This document shows, in pieces, positions 8,841 through 18,003 of a DNA stretch of 59,332 nucleotides. Under the pieces are notes generated by a model. The model saw only the letters and a list, made by a program, of their open reading frames with translations, had not been told where the DNA came from and ran no database searches. The first letter of the stretch is position 1. Each line of letters opens with the position of its first letter. Location of the stretch: positions 1-59,332 of the forward strand of contig NZ_JAUYTS010000194.1 of assembly GCF_030695085.1 (NCBI RefSeq), read 5' to 3'. The DNA comes from Falsiroseomonas sp. GTDB taxonomy: Bacteria; Pseudomonadota; Alphaproteobacteria; Acetobacterales; Acetobacteraceae. The translations under genes were made by a program, and so were the position numbers.

Positions 8841-9479
8841 ATGATTCGGAAGATCTGCGCAGCGGCCCTGGTGGGTGTGGTCGCGGCGATGCCGGCGATG
8901 GCGCAGGATGTGCGTGGCAAGCTGGCGGGCGATATCGTGCTCGGCGTCGGCCTCATCGGCGTGCTGCCCTCCAATGGCGGCAACACCACCATTGGCGGCG
9001 AGCCGCATGTGAGCGCAACGGCAACCCCGCAGCTCGACCTCACCTATTTCATGACGCCGAACTTCGCGGTGAACGTCATTGCCGCGACCTCGCGCCATGA
9101 TGTCTCCGTGCGCGGGCTGGCGGGCGGCAACATCGATCTCGGCCGCGTCTGGGCGCTTCCGCCGACGGTGACGCTGCAATATCACCCGCTGCCGGCCAGC
9201 CGTTTCAGCCCCTATCTCGGCGTCGGGCTCAACTACACGGTGTTCTATGGCGAAGGCGGCGGCCGCAGCGCCGGCATCACCAGTGTCGATGTCGAGAATG
9301 CCTGGGGCGTCGCGGTGAATGCCGGCGTGGATTACGAGATTTCGCCGAACCTGCTGGCGAATTTCGATGTGAAGCGGCTGTGGCTGCGGCCTGATGTCAG
9401 CGTGAACCAGGGCGCCGTGCGGGCTGAGGCGAATCTCGACCCCTGGATCATCGGCACCAGCATCCGCTACCGCTTCTGA
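8841..9479 (+). CDS. ompW: OmpW-family outer membrane protein
   Basis: A 212-residue small beta-barrel. The signal peptide is MIRKICAAALVGVVAAMPAMAQ. It has alternating-residue strands, the OmpW-like segment TVTLQYHPLPASRFSPYLGVGLNYT (residues ~110-134), and a C-terminal aromatic GTSIRYRF typical of BAM substrates. OmpW barrels carry small hydrophobic molecules across the outer membrane and often respond to stress. An in-frame TTG lies two codons upstream, but GGAGAAAGG is better spaced for ATG 8841. It stands alone between a Bug receptor and a DUF1289 gene. Confidence 0.92.
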   Translation: MIRKICAAALVGVVAAMPAMAQDVRGKLAGDIVLGVGLIGVLPSNGGNTTIGGEPHVSATATPQLDLTYFMTPNFAVNVIAATSRHDVSVRGLAGGNIDLGRVWALPPTVTLQYHPLPASRFSPYLGVGLNYTVFYGEGGGRSAGITSVDVENAWGVAVNAGVDYEISPNLLANFDVKRLWLRPDVSVNQGAVRAEANLDPWIIGTSIRYRF

Positions 9480-9542
9480 TGTGACGAGGGGGCGGGGCAG
9501 CCATGCCCTTCCCCCACCGCCGGCGCGCCCCATCTGCGTGCC

Positions 9543-9755
9543 ATGGCCAGTCCCTGCATCGATATCTGCCGTTATGACGAAGACACCGGCTGGTGCTTCG
9601 GCTGCGGCATGCTGAAGCCCGAGAAGAAAAGCTGGAAGAAGGACAAGGCGGAGCGCCCCGCGATTCGTGCCGCGCTGCCCCAACGCCTTTCGGCCCTCGC
9701 CAATGCCGGCCACAGGACCGGCACGGCAGCGGCGAAGAAAAAGAGGAAGGCCTAG
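9543..9755 (+). CDS. DUF1289 small cysteine-rich protein
   Basis: 70 residues with the DUF1289 signature SPCIDICRYDEDTGWCFGCGM: four cysteines (residues ~5, 9, 18, 21) that probably hold a metal. A lysine-rich tail (AAAKKKRKA) follows. The function of the family is unknown. The stop codon is embedded in the palindrome CCTAGG, which also supplies the stop of the convergent aminotransferase gene, so the two genes end on overlapping TAG codons. Confidence 0.9.
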   Translation: MASPCIDICRYDEDTGWCFGCGMLKPEKKSWKKDKAERPAIRAALPQRLSALANAGHRTGTAAAKKKRKA

Positions 9756-10867
9756 GCGGCGGCGCGGGTGCCGACGCCCATTTCCTGCAGCACCGCCTCC
9801 GCCTGCTTCAGCGCGAAGCGGATATCCTCCTCCCCGATCGCACCGATGCAGCCGAAGCGCATGGACGGCTTCAGGGTTGAGGAGAAGTCGGACAGGATGA
9901 CGCCGCGCGCCTTCATGCCGCGCTGGAAGGCCTCGAGGCTCCAGTTCGGATCGACCGGCTGATACACATTGACGATGATCGGCCCCTGGTGTTCCGGCGC
10001 GACATAGGGCGTGAAGCCCAGCGCCTTGAGGCCCGCATACATCACGTCCCGGTTGCGGCTGTAGCGTGCGAGCCGCGCCGGCTGGCCGCCTTCCGCCTCA
10101 TAGATCTCCATCGCCTTGCCGAAGGCCCGCAGCGCCTGCACCGCCGGCGTGAAGCGAAAACTGCCCCAGCCATTCTTCAAGGCGTGATCATAAACGTCGG
10201 ACAAATCCATGACCCAGGACCCGGCCTGGCCGCGGCAGGCTTCCAGCCGCGCGATCGGCGCCACCGCGAAGCCGAAGCCCGGCAGGCCTTCGAGGCATTT
10301 GTTGGAGGTGAAGACCACCACATCGCATTCCGGATGCGCCTCCAGGCTGAAGGGCAGCGCGCCGAAGCCGGAGACCGCATCGCAGATCATCCGCCGCCCC
10401 GCCGCGGCGATGACCGGGCCGAGGATGTTCGGATCGTTCACGATGCCCGTGCCGGTCTCGCTCACCACCAGCGCGACCTGGCCGCAATCCGGATTTTCGG
10501 CCAGCGCCTGGGCCAGCCGCTCGGCCGGCATCGGCGCGTCATCCGGCCCATCCAGCGCCACCACCACGCGGCCCGCACTCTCGGCCAGCCGGGCCAGGCG
10601 GTCCGCATAGCCGCCATTGCGCACCACCAGCAGCTTGGCGCCGGCCGGCACGAAGGTGCGGATCGCGGCCTCGATGATCATGTGGCCGCAGCCGGGCAGC
10701 GGCAGCGACACATGCTTGCCCTCCACCCCGCCGGCGATCTTCACGATGCGCGGCCGCATGGCGGCGTATTCGTCGCGGAATTCCTCGTCCCAGGGGGCGA
10801 TGTCCTCGGCCATGCAGGCGCGGACCTCGGGGCGGGTCTGCACGGGGCCGGGAATCAGCAGCAGCAT
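9752..10867 (-). CDS. PhnW-type class V aminotransferase (2-aminoethylphosphonate-pyruvate aminotransferase family)
   Basis: A 371-residue PLP enzyme of fold type I, class V. The N-terminal LLLIPGPVQTRPEVRACM…APWDEEF is typical of the PhnW/alanine-glyoxylate aminotransferase group. D163 (CDAVSGFGALPFSL) should bind the PLP ring and K190 (TSNKCLEGLPGFGF) should be the Schiff-base lysine. In PhnW a CHETTTG motif is expected where this protein has VSETGTG, so the substrate may differ. No other phosphonate genes are nearby. Annotation as PhnW proper is therefore tentative, but class V aminotransferase is secure. Confidence 0.82.
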   Translation of the reverse strand: MLLLIPGPVQTRPEVRACMAEDIAPWDEEFRDEYAAMRPRIVKIAGGVEGKHVSLPLPGCGHMIIEAAIRTFVPAGAKLLVVRNGGYADRLARLAESAGRVVVALDGPDDAPMPAERLAQALAENPDCGQVALVVSETGTGIVNDPNILGPVIAAAGRRMICDAVSGFGALPFSLEAHPECDVVVFTSNKCLEGLPGFGFAVAPIARLEACRGQAGSWVMDLSDVYDHALKNGWGSFRFTPAVQALRAFGKAMEIYEAEGGQPARLARYSRNRDVMYAGLKALGFTPYVAPEHQGPIIVNVYQPVDPNWSLEAFQRGMKARGVILSDFSSTLKPSMRFGCIGAIGEEDIRFALKQAEAVLQEMGVGTRAAA

Positions 10868-10896
10868 GGGTTTCGCCCTTCGGATTGCACCCCTGG

Positions 10897-11520
10897 CTAT
10901 ACCACCAGCGCGTCGCCCAGCAATTCCCGTCGCAGCTTGCGCAGGATGGCTTCGGCGAAATCGATGTAGTCGGCGCAGGGCATGGCGAAGGACCCCGGGC
11001 CGCCCACCACCTCCGCCAGGTAATGCTCCAGCAGGTCCGGCTCCTCGTTCAGCAGGGCCAGGCCGTTCACCGTCAGCCCCGCCGCCACCGCCAGGTCCCG
11101 CACCGGCCCGGGCGGGCGCCCGGCATTGTGGCGGCCATCGCCCGAGACATCGAGCACCAGGCGGGTCGGATCCCCCGGCGCACGGGCCAGCACGGCGAGG
11201 CCCGCGGCCATCCCCTCCCCGATCGCCGTGGCGCCGGGGCGGGGCATGCGGGGCGTGTTCTCGATCGCGTCGGCCAGGGCAGCGGCGGAGGCCGCATCCG
11301 CGATCCGGGTCCAGCCCACCGCCAGATCCTGCTCGCCGGGGCCGGACCACAGCAGCAGCGCCACCGCCGCGGCACCACGCGGGCCGGCGGTGGCGGCGGC
11401 CAGGATGGCGGGGTCCCGGAACGCCGCCGCGGTGCCGCCGGCCATCAGGCCGAACTCCGCGTAGTCCACGCTGGCCGAGACATCCATGGCCAGGCACAGC
11501 GCGATATCAACGGCCGCCAT
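10897..11520 (-). CDS. DUF1194-like von Willebrand factor A domain protein
   Basis: 207 residues forming essentially one vWA fold. The MIDAS motif is DVSAS at residues 13-17, and a DVSGDGRHN strand lies near 125. The DUF1194 family is similar in size and often has a leader; none is evident here, so location is uncertain. The start is given as ATG 11520, with GTGGGAAC upstream; an in-frame ATG at 11538 would add six residues. It is divergent from the second Bug receptor. The role is unknown; vWA proteins usually bind partners through a metal. Confidence 0.78.
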   Translation of the reverse strand: MAAVDIALCLAMDVSASVDYAEFGLMAGGTAAAFRDPAILAAATAGPRGAAAVALLLWSGPGEQDLAVGWTRIADAASAAALADAIENTPRMPRPGATAIGEGMAAGLAVLARAPGDPTRLVLDVSGDGRHNAGRPPGPVRDLAVAAGLTVNGLALLNEEPDLLEHYLAEVVGGPGSFAMPCADYIDFAEAILRKLRRELLGDALVV

Positions 11521-11607
11521 CGGCAGGTTCCCACTCATTAACGAGTCGATTGCATGACGCCCGGGCCGATGCCAGCCTGGGCCGGTGATGTGTGACAGGA
11601 GCGCAGG

Positions 11608-12585
11608 ATGATCGGCAGGCGTGGCATTCTGGCGGCGGGTGGCGGGCTGTTGGCCGCACCGCTCGCATCGCCCCGGGTACTGGCGCAGGCCTGGCCGGCG
11701 CGTCCGATCCGCATGATCGTCCCCTACCCGCCCGGTGGCGCCACCGACGCCATGTCCCGCCTCGCCGCGCAGAAAATCCAGGAGAAGATGGGGGTCCCGG
11801 TGGTGGTGGAAAACCGCTCCGGCGCCAATGGCCAGGTCGGCAGCAATGCCGTGCTCCAGGCCGGCGCGGATGGCTACACCATCCTCGGTTCCGCCTCGAT
11901 CCACGTCATGGCGCGCAGCGTGATGCGGAACGTGCCCTATGACCCCGTGACGGATTTCGTGCCGCTGGCCCGTACCGCGCGCGGCCCGCTGGTCCTGGTG
12001 ATGAGCCCGCAGCGCCCGCAGCGCGACATCCCCGAGATCGTCGCGGCCGCGAAAGCCGAACCGGCACGCTGGTCCTTCGCGACATCCTCGCTGGGTTCGG
12101 CCGGGCATCTCGGCACGATCGAGTTCAACCGCGTGACCGGCGCCAATATCGAGATCGTCGGCTATCGCGGCACCGCGCCGGCGCTCACGGATGTTGCCGG
12201 CGGCAATGCGCATCTGATGTTCGACCCGGTGCTGGCCACGCTGCCCATGGTGCGCGGCGGGCAGCTGCGCGGGCTGGGCATCGCAACCGCGGCGCGCACA
12301 CCCCTGGCCCCCGACCTGCCGACCATGGCGGAGGCCGGACTGCCGGGCTTCGAATTCTATTCCTGGTACGGCGTATGGGCCCCGCGCGGCGTGCCGGCCG
12401 AGATTGTCGCGCGGTACAATGCCGCGCTGGTGGAGGGCATGCGCGACGCCGCCGTGGTCGAGCGCCTGACCGGCCTCGGCTTCGAAGCGGTGGCGGAAAG
12501 CGTGGCCGAGGCTGAGCGCTTCATCAATGCCGATGTCGCCCGCAACGTGGAATTGCTGCGGATCGCGAATTTCCAGCCGCAATAG
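11608..12585 (+). CDS. Bug-family tripartite tricarboxylate transporter receptor (2)
   Basis: 325 residues. A leader with paired arginines (IGRRGILAAGGGLLAAPL…VLAQA) could be Tat- or Sec-directed. The core motifs WPARPIRMIVPYPPGGATDAMSR, VVVENRSGANGQVGS, YDPVTDFVPLA, APALTDVAGGNAHLMFD and LPTMAEAGLPGFE are present. It is a periplasmic ligand-binding protein with no transporter genes beside it. The ATG follows ACAGGAGCGCAGG. It is about as different from receptor 1 as unrelated paralogues usually are, so the two probably bind different ligands. Confidence 0.93.
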   Translation: MIGRRGILAAGGGLLAAPLASPRVLAQAWPARPIRMIVPYPPGGATDAMSRLAAQKIQEKMGVPVVVENRSGANGQVGSNAVLQAGADGYTILGSASIHVMARSVMRNVPYDPVTDFVPLARTARGPLVLVMSPQRPQRDIPEIVAAAKAEPARWSFATSSLGSAGHLGTIEFNRVTGANIEIVGYRGTAPALTDVAGGNAHLMFDPVLATLPMVRGGQLRGLGIATAARTPLAPDLPTMAEAGLPGFEFYSWYGVWAPRGVPAEIVARYNAALVEGMRDAAVVERLTGLGFEAVAESVAEAERFINADVARNVELLRIANFQPQ

Positions 12586-12600
12586 GCGCGGCAGCCATCA

Positions 12601-12623
12601 GGCCGGCTGCGATACAGCCGGCC
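12601..12623 (+). terminator. Hairpin after Bug receptor 2
   Basis: GGCCGGCTG (12601-12609) pairs perfectly with CAGCCGGCC (12615-12623) around a 5-base loop, 16 bases after the receptor stop. No T-run follows, so it may be a terminator or mRNA-end stabiliser. The remaining ~230 bases up to the ExoD gene show nothing else convincing. Confidence 0.5.
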
Positions 12624-12855
12624 GCAGCAGAACCGGCCACGAAGCTGTCACACCGCGCCTTCTGGCATCCGGCGGCCACCCGCCCTATCACCTCCTCAAG
12701 CCGGGCGTTCAGCCCTGGTGCGCGGAGAGGGTCTCCATGGATGGGATGAAGCACGGCCACGAAGCAAGGCAGGCGCCCGTCGCCTGCAACCTCACGGCTA
12801 AGTGACAAGCCCTCTGTGAAGGATCCCCGGGCCGTGCTACCGCTTATCGCGGGAA

Positions 12856-13563
12856 ATGGCTTCCCGGCCGAAAGCGCCGGGCTGGGGAAGGAGTGGGCGC
12901 GTCATCGACGGGCTTCAGGATTTGTCGCACGCCGATGCGCCTGCCGCGCATCCGGTGCCTGTTTCGGAATTGGTCACCGGCATCGCCCGAGATTGGCCGA
13001 CGGATCGCTTGACCCTCGGGGAGCTCATGCAAGCCCTCGGGGCACGCGGCTACGGCGTGCTGATCGTGCTGTTCGCCCTGCCGAACCTGCTGCCGATCTA
13101 CATCCCCGGGCTCAGCCCCATCTTCGGCGTGCCGCTGCTGATCATCTGCGCGCAGCTCGCCTATGGGCTGCCATCCCCGAAGCTGCCGGTCATGCTGACA
13201 CGGCGGTCGATGCGGCGGTCCGACCTGCGGTTGATCGCGGCGAAGTCGTTGCCCTGGCTGCAACGCGTCGAACGCTTCGTGAAGCCGCGCCCCTCCTGGC
13301 TCACCAGCCGGACCGGGGAACGGATGATGGGCGCCTATGGCGTGGTGCTGGCCGCCATCGTCTGCATTCCCCTGCCCTTCACCAACGGCCCACCGTCGCT
13401 CGCCTGCATGATCATGGCGATCGGGCTGATGGAGGAGGATACCCGGACCATCCTGGCCGGCGCGCTGTTCGGCATTTTCGGCATCTTCATCGGCCTGTCG
13501 ATCATCGGCAGCGTCGGCTGGATGCTGGCGGCCGGTTTCGCCTGGCTGTTCGGGCTGAGCTGA
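12856..13563 (+). CDS. ExoD-family exopolysaccharide synthesis membrane protein (1)
   Basis: 235 residues. After a ~45-residue polar N-terminus come the ExoD-type features: DRLTLGELMQALGARGYGVLIVLFALPNLLPIYIPG, a VKPRPSWLTSRTGERMMG loop, and two to three C-terminal membrane spans. ExoD affects exopolysaccharide level and alkali tolerance in rhizobia; its molecular activity is unknown. The start is uncertain. ATG 12856 has a poor Shine-Dalgarno, and a TTG near the DLSHAD segment would remove the non-conserved leader. A second ExoD follows 22 bases downstream, likely in the same operon. Confidence 0.85.
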   Translation: MASRPKAPGWGRSGRVIDGLQDLSHADAPAAHPVPVSELVTGIARDWPTDRLTLGELMQALGARGYGVLIVLFALPNLLPIYIPGLSPIFGVPLLIICAQLAYGLPSPKLPVMLTRRSMRRSDLRLIAAKSLPWLQRVERFVKPRPSWLTSRTGERMMGAYGVVLAAIVCIPLPFTNGPPSLACMIMAIGLMEEDTRTILAGALFGIFGIFIGLSIIGSVGWMLAAGFAWLFGLS

Positions 13564-13585
13564 CCACCTGCCCCACCTCAGCACC

Positions 13586-14206
13586 ATGAAGCCGGAGCCG
13601 ATGGCAGACGCGGATACGGCACCGATTTCCCGCATCGTGGCAGAGGTGGCGGCCGCCTTTCCGGGCGAGCGCATCAGCCTGGGCGAATTGGCGCAGGCCT
13701 TCGGCGACCGCGGCTTCGGCCTGCTGCTGCTGCTGCTGTTGTTGCCCGGGTTGCTGCCCGGCATGGCCACCGTCTTCGGCACGCCGTTGCTGATTCTCGG
13801 CGTGCAGATGGGACTCGGGCTGCGCGTGCCGAAGCTGCCCGCCATCCTGGCCCGCCAGACCATCAAGCGGTCCGACCTGCTGCGCCTGGCCTCCGTTTCC
13901 TCCAAGGGGCTGGGGCGGATCGAGAAATACGTGAAGCCGCGGCCGGGCTTCTTCACCTCCCCATTGGGCGAACGCATCATCGGCTGGCTGACCGCCTATG
14001 TGGCGATCATGCTGATCCTGCCCGGTCCGGGCACCAATGGCCCGCCGGCCTTCGGCAACATCGTCATGGCGCTCGGGCTGATCGAGCATGACAGCATCGT
14101 CACGGGCTGGGGCGTGGTGCTGACCATCGCGGGCTGCGTCTTCGCCACGGTCATGCTCGGCCTGCTCGGCTGGCTCGGGCTGCAGGCGCTGGGCTGGATC
14201 TTCTGA
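13586..14206 (+). CDS. ExoD-family exopolysaccharide synthesis membrane protein (2)
   Basis: 206 residues, clearly paralogous to the gene before it. It shares GERISLGELAQAFGDRGFGLLLLLLLLPGLLPG, the RSDLLRLAS segment, VEKYVKPRPGFFTS-type loop and a PGTNGPPAFGNIVMALGLIEHD stretch. Four or so hydrophobic segments are present. The tandem arrangement suggests the two proteins work as a pair, perhaps a heteromer, after an old duplication. ATG 13586 is the first in-frame start; a second at MADAD is five residues in. Confidence 0.87.
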   Translation: MKPEPMADADTAPISRIVAEVAAAFPGERISLGELAQAFGDRGFGLLLLLLLLPGLLPGMATVFGTPLLILGVQMGLGLRVPKLPAILARQTIKRSDLLRLASVSSKGLGRIEKYVKPRPGFFTSPLGERIIGWLTAYVAIMLILPGPGTNGPPAFGNIVMALGLIEHDSIVTGWGVVLTIAGCVFATVMLGLLGWLGLQALGWIF

Positions 14207-14249
14207 GCGCCCGATTGTGCGCCATCACGCCCCGGTGGTAACAGTGCGT

Positions 14250-14460
14250 CATGCGACGGTGGCCCGCAAGGGCTGAAACGGGAACGCGCGAAGGCCCGGT
14301 GGCGCAATCCGCCGAGCCACGTCCGCGGCTGCCCCCGCAACTGTAGGCGGAGAGATCGTCTCCCTGACGCCATTGGGTCCATCGGGCCCGAGAAGGCGGG
14401 GACGGTCCTTCGGGAGGATCCCTCCCGAGCCTCCGCGAGCCAGGAGACCGGCCGGCGCAG
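14250..14460 (+). ncRNA. Cobalamin riboswitch
   Basis: A class I AdoCbl-type aptamer upstream of a BtuB-type receptor. The recognisable landmarks occur in order: a GGTGGCCCGCAAGGGCTGAAA hairpin with AACGGGAA (~14257-14284), CGGTG-x-AATCCG (~14296-14313), GCTGCCCCCGCAACTGTA (~14328-14345), and the B12 box GCGAGCCAGGAGACCGGCC (14435-14453). Binding of adenosylcobalamin should lower expression of the receptor. About 170 bases separate the B12 box from the start codon; the expression platform must lie there. Confidence 0.95.
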
Positions 14461-14628
14461 AGACGTCACGCGCGTGCCGGGCGGGGTGCACCGGCGCAAC
14501 GGAACGACAGGCCACTGGTGGGCATGCCCCGCCGGTATCCGCTCGTCTCCGCCGGCGGCGACGACGCCAGCCGCCGCGTTGCCCGCAAGGGTGGCGTGGC
14601 TTGTCGTCTGATCGCACGGAGGATTCCC
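14461..14628 (+). promoter_or_regulatory. Expression-platform region between riboswitch and btuB
   Basis: The leader segment between the aptamer and the btuB start. It is GC-rich and can form several hairpins. A stretch CGTTGCCCGCAAGGGTGGCG near 14577-14596 repeats the CCCGCAAGGG sequence of the aptamer entry hairpin (14263-14272), which could allow alternative pairing. The Shine-Dalgarno ACGGAGGATTCCC immediately before ATG 14629 is the likely end-point of control. No gene was seen in 14207-14628. Confidence 0.4.
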
Positions 14629-16581
14629 ATGCGACTTCTGTCCACGCTCGCGGCCGCGCCCATCGCGCTCGCCCTGCCCTTGCTGCTGTCCACCACCGCG
14701 CTGGCGCAGCCCACCCTGCCGGAGACCATCGTCACCGCGACCCGCATCCCCACCGATGCCGAACGCGTGCCGGCCGCCATCACCGTGCTGACCCGCGCGG
14801 ATATCGAGGAACGCGGCTACCAGTCCCTCGCCGAAGCCCTGGCGACGGTGCCGGGGATGAACATGGTGCAGGGCGGTGGCCTCGGCCAACAGGCCAGCGT
14901 CTTCATCCGCGGCACCGCCTCCCGCCATGTCCTGGTGCTGCTGGATGGCGTGCCGGTGAACGATGCCTCCGAGCCCAATGGCGCCTTCAATTTCGGCAAT
15001 GAACTGCTCGCCGATATCGAGCGGATCGAGGTGGTGCGCGGCCCGGGCTCCTCGCTCTATGGCTCCGGCGCCATCGGCGGCGTCATCAACCTGGTGACGC
15101 GCCGCGCGCCGGAAGGCGTGCCGCTGCAGGTCTTCGGCGACCTCGCCGGCGGCAGCCAGGGCACCGCCCGCGGCGCGCTGGGGGCCGCCGGCAGCCTGCG
15201 CGGCTGGAACTACCTGGTGGTCGGCCAGGGCCTGACCACCCAGGGCAGCGACGCCACCCCGCGCCGCTTCACCAACGACACGAGGGAAACCGAATCGCTG
15301 CGCGCCGGCGCCGGCACCGCCCGCTTCGGCTGGTCGGGCGGCACCACCAGCATCGAGGGCCTGCTGCGCTGGCGCGAGAACCGGCTGGACCTGGACAACA
15401 TCCCGAATGACGACCCGAACTACACCGGCAATGACCGCCGCTGGTATGGCCAGCTCCGCGCCGAGACCGGGCTGTTCGACGGTGCCTGGACCACCGGCCT
15501 GCGCGCCGCCATCACCGAGGACCGGCGCCGCTACCTGAACCTGCCGGATGCGCGCAGCAGCGCCTCCACCGACGATCTGTATCGCGGCACCCGCCAGGTC
15601 CTGGATTGGGGCAATCGCGTGCGGCTCGGCGATCTCGGGCCGTTCTCCGCCGCGGGCATCGCCTTCGGCGTGACGCATGAGCAGGAAAGCGTGGAGGCCA
15701 ATTCCGGCTCCCCCAGCTTCCGCACCACCACGGATGCCTCGGCCAGCAACACGGCGGTACATGCCGGCATCCAGGCGCAGCTTGGCCCGCGCCTCGATCT
15801 CTCGGCCGGGCTGCGGCAGGATTTGGCGGATGACTATGACGGCTTCCTGTCCTGGCGCACCGGCGCGGTGCTGGCGTTGCCGGAAGTGTCCTCCCGCCTG
15901 CGTGCCTCGGCCGGCACCGCCTTCAAGGCGCCCTCGCTGTACCAGCGCTTCGGCCGCATCGGCAGCTTCTTCCAGGGCAACCCGAATTTACAGGCGGAGG
16001 ACAGCTTCGCCTGGGAAATCGGCACCGAGACCGACCTGCCGCTGTTCGGCCGCACCGATGGCGTGACCGCGAGTGCCACCTATTTCAACACGCGCACCAA
16101 CAACCTGATCAACTTCAACCGCGCCTTCTCCAGCCTCGAGAACATCGAGAAGGCGAGCAGCCAGGGTGTCGAGCTGGGGCTGGTGGTGCGGCCGGCGCGC
16201 TGGCTGGATGCGCGGCTGGGCTGGACCATCACGCAGGCACGGGACCGGGTGGCGGATGCACCGCTGGCCCGCCGCCCGCGCAACGTGGTCAGCGCCGGCG
16301 CCCGCATCTCGCCGACGGACCGCATCACCATCAGCCCGGAGATGCTGTTCACCGGCCCCTCGCCGGAGACCGCCTCCTATACCGACAGCGGCGCCTTCGT
16401 CTCCGGCGTGAACTACAACAAGTCGGGCACGGTGCTGAACCTGACGGCATCCTACCGCGTGACCAGCGCCATCACCGGCTATGTCGAGGGGCGCAACCTG
16501 GGCAACAGCCGGTGGGAACCGGTGAACGGCTTCGTCACGCCGGGCCGCAGCCTGCTGGTCGGCACGCGCTTCACGTTCTGA
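14629..16581 (+). CDS. btuB: TonB-dependent vitamin B12 receptor, BtuB type
   Basis: A 650-residue outer-membrane TonB-dependent receptor. The signal peptide ends near LAQPTL (~26-30) and is followed by a TonB box-like ETIVTATR (32-39). A plug domain follows ([70 protein letters not shown]), then a 22-strand barrel ending in GTRFTF. Cobalamin specificity is inferred from the riboswitch directly upstream and from BtuB-like plug motifs. No btuCDF ATP-binding transporter is in the window. It is convergent with otsA, 9 bases apart. Confidence 0.93.
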   Translation: MRLLSTLAAAPIALALPLLLSTTALAQPTLPETIVTATRIPTDAERVPAAITVLTRADIEERGYQSLAEALATVPGMNMVQGGGLGQQASVFIRGTASRHVLVLLDGVPVNDASEPNGAFNFGNELLADIERIEVVRGPGSSLYGSGAIGGVINLVTRRAPEGVPLQVFGDLAGGSQGTARGALGAAGSLRGWNYLVVGQGLTTQGSDATPRRFTNDTRETESLRAGAGTARFGWSGGTTSIEGLLRWRENRLDLDNIPNDDPNYTGNDRRWYGQLRAETGLFDGAWTTGLRAAITEDRRRYLNLPDARSSASTDDLYRGTRQVLDWGNRVRLGDLGPFSAAGIAFGVTHEQESVEANSGSPSFRTTTDASASNTAVHAGIQAQLGPRLDLSAGLRQDLADDYDGFLSWRTGAVLALPEVSSRLRASAGTAFKAPSLYQRFGRIGSFFQGNPNLQAEDSFAWEIGTETDLPLFGRTDGVTASATYFNTRTNNLINFNRAFSSLENIEKASSQGVELGLVVRPARWLDARLGWTITQARDRVADAPLARRPRNVVSAGARISPTDRITISPEMLFTGPSPETASYTDSGAFVSGVNYNKSGTVLNLTASYRVTSAITGYVEGRNLGNSRWEPVNGFVTPGRSLLVGTRFTF

Positions 16582-16590
16582 GCGCGACCG

Positions 16591-18003
16591 TCAGGCCGCG
16601 CGCTTGCCGCGCGGCTTGCGGACCGATGCCGGCTGGGCCTCGGCCTCGCCGGCATCGGCGACATCCTTGCTGCCCTCCAGCGCCGAGAGGAAGCGCCGGC
16701 ACCAGATGCTGGCGGAGCCCGCCTTCACGGTGGCCCAGTTGCGGGTCCAGCGATCCAGCCGCTCATCCGCCGGCATGTCCATCGCCGCATCGAGGGCTTC
16801 GGCGATGTCGTCGGGGTCGAGAGGGTTGACGATCAGGGCGCCATCCAGCTCCACCGCGGCGCCCGCGAAGCGTGACAGCACCAGCACGCCGGGGTCCGCC
16901 GGGTCCTGCGCCGCGACGTATTCCTTGGCCACCAGGTTCATGCCATCGCGCAGCGGCGTCACCAGGCCAATGCGCGCCATCCGCATGAAGCCAGCCAGCG
17001 TCGGCCGGGCGACGGCGCGGGTGATGTAGCGGATCGGCGCCCAATCCGGCTCCGCCATCTGGCCATTGATGCGCCCGACACCTTCATCCAGCTCGCGCCG
17101 CAGCGCGCGGTACATCGCCACATCGCCGCGGCTGACAGGCGCCACCTGCAGGAAGGTGATCTTGCCGCGGTGCCGCGGAAAACGCTCCAGCATCGCGCCG
17201 AAGCCGGCGATCCGTTGCGGCAGGCCCTTGGTATAGTCGAGCCGGTCCACGCCGATGGCGAGCGAGCGGCCGCCGAGCGAATCGCGCAGCCGCACCACCT
17301 CCTTCGCCGAGGCGCGCTGGGCGGCCAGCTTGGCGAAGCCGATGGCGTCGATACCGATGGCGAAGGCGCCGACGCGCATCGCCACATCGCCCTTGCCGAT
17401 CGCGATCAGCGCGGCGCGCAGATTCTCCGCGTCGTCCTCGGTCTGCGTGCCGATGGTGTCCACCGCCTCCAGCGCTTCCAGCAGCTTTTCGGCATGCGGC
17501 AGGCCGTTAAAGACGGAGCGCGGCGGGAAGGGCACATGCAGGAAGAAGCCGATGCGCTGCCTGCAGCCCAGCGCACGCAGTTCCGCAGGCATTAGGAACA
17601 GGTGGAAGTCATGGATCCAGACCGTGTCATCCGGCTGCAGCAGCGGCGCCAGGGCCTGGGCGAAGGCCAGGTTGGTGCGCTGGTAGCCGGCGAAGTCCCG
17701 CCGGTCGAAGCGCGCAATGCCGAGGCGGTAGTGCAGCACGGGCCACAGCGCCGCGTTGGAAAAACCCTGGTAGTAATGCTTGTAGTCGTCATGCCCGAGG
17801 TCGAGCGTGGCATAGGTGGTGCGGCCATGCTGGGCGATCGTGGCTTTCGGGCCGGTCTCCGCCGCCGTCTTGCCGGACCAGCCGAACCAGACCGCATCCC
17901 GGTTGGCCAGGGCATCCTTCATGGCCACCGCCAGGCCGCCGGCGGTGGCACCGCCTTCCTTCGGGTCGGGCACCCGGTTGGCGACGATGACGAGGCGGCT
18001 CAT
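16591..18003 (-). CDS. otsA: Trehalose-6-phosphate synthase
   Basis: A 470-residue GT20 glycosyltransferase that makes trehalose-6-phosphate from UDP-glucose and glucose-6-phosphate. Motifs seen are N-terminal [20 protein letters not shown] (~22-28), [38 protein letters not shown] (~255-269), and [17 protein letters not shown] (~350-366). The C-terminus carries a basic tail (RKPRGKRAA). It starts within the stop codon of otsB (ATGA overlap), giving an otsB-otsA operon, used for osmotic and desiccation protection. Its 3' end contains a stable GC hairpin (16595-16615) that may help terminate both converging transcripts. Confidence 0.96.
   Translation of the reverse strand: MSRLVIVANRVPDPKEGGATAGGLAVAMKDALANRDAVWFGWSGKTAAETGPKATIAQHGRTTYATLDLGHDDYKHYYQGFSNAALWPVLHYRLGIARFDRRDFAGYQRTNLAFAQALAPLLQPDDTVWIHDFHLFLMPAELRALGCRQRIGFFLHVPFPPRSVFNGLPHAEKLLEALEAVDTIGTQTEDDAENLRAALIAIGKGDVAMRVGAFAIGIDAIGFAKLAAQRASAKEVVRLRDSLGGRSLAIGVDRLDYTKGLPQRIAGFGAMLERFPRHRGKITFLQVAPVSRGDVAMYRALRRELDEGVGRINGQMAEPDWAPIRYITRAVARPTLAGFMRMARIGLVTPLRDGMNLVAKEYVAAQDPADPGVLVLSRFAGAAVELDGALIVNPLDPDDIAEALDAAMDMPADERLDRWTRNWATVKAGSASIWCRRFLSALEGSKDVADAGEAEAQPASVRKPRGKRAA

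Noticed and set aside
9752..9755. CTAG shared by two convergent stop codons
   Set aside because: Curious but explained by chance packing of adjacent genes; no functional implication.
12586..12855. Short reading frames between Bug receptor 2 and ExoD
   Set aside because: None has a ribosome site or recognisable motif; only the hairpin at 12601-12623 was kept.
16595..16615. GC hairpin at the end of otsA
   Set aside because: It lies within coding sequence for the basic tail. It may aid termination between convergent genes but is not listed as a separate feature because the codons alone could explain it.
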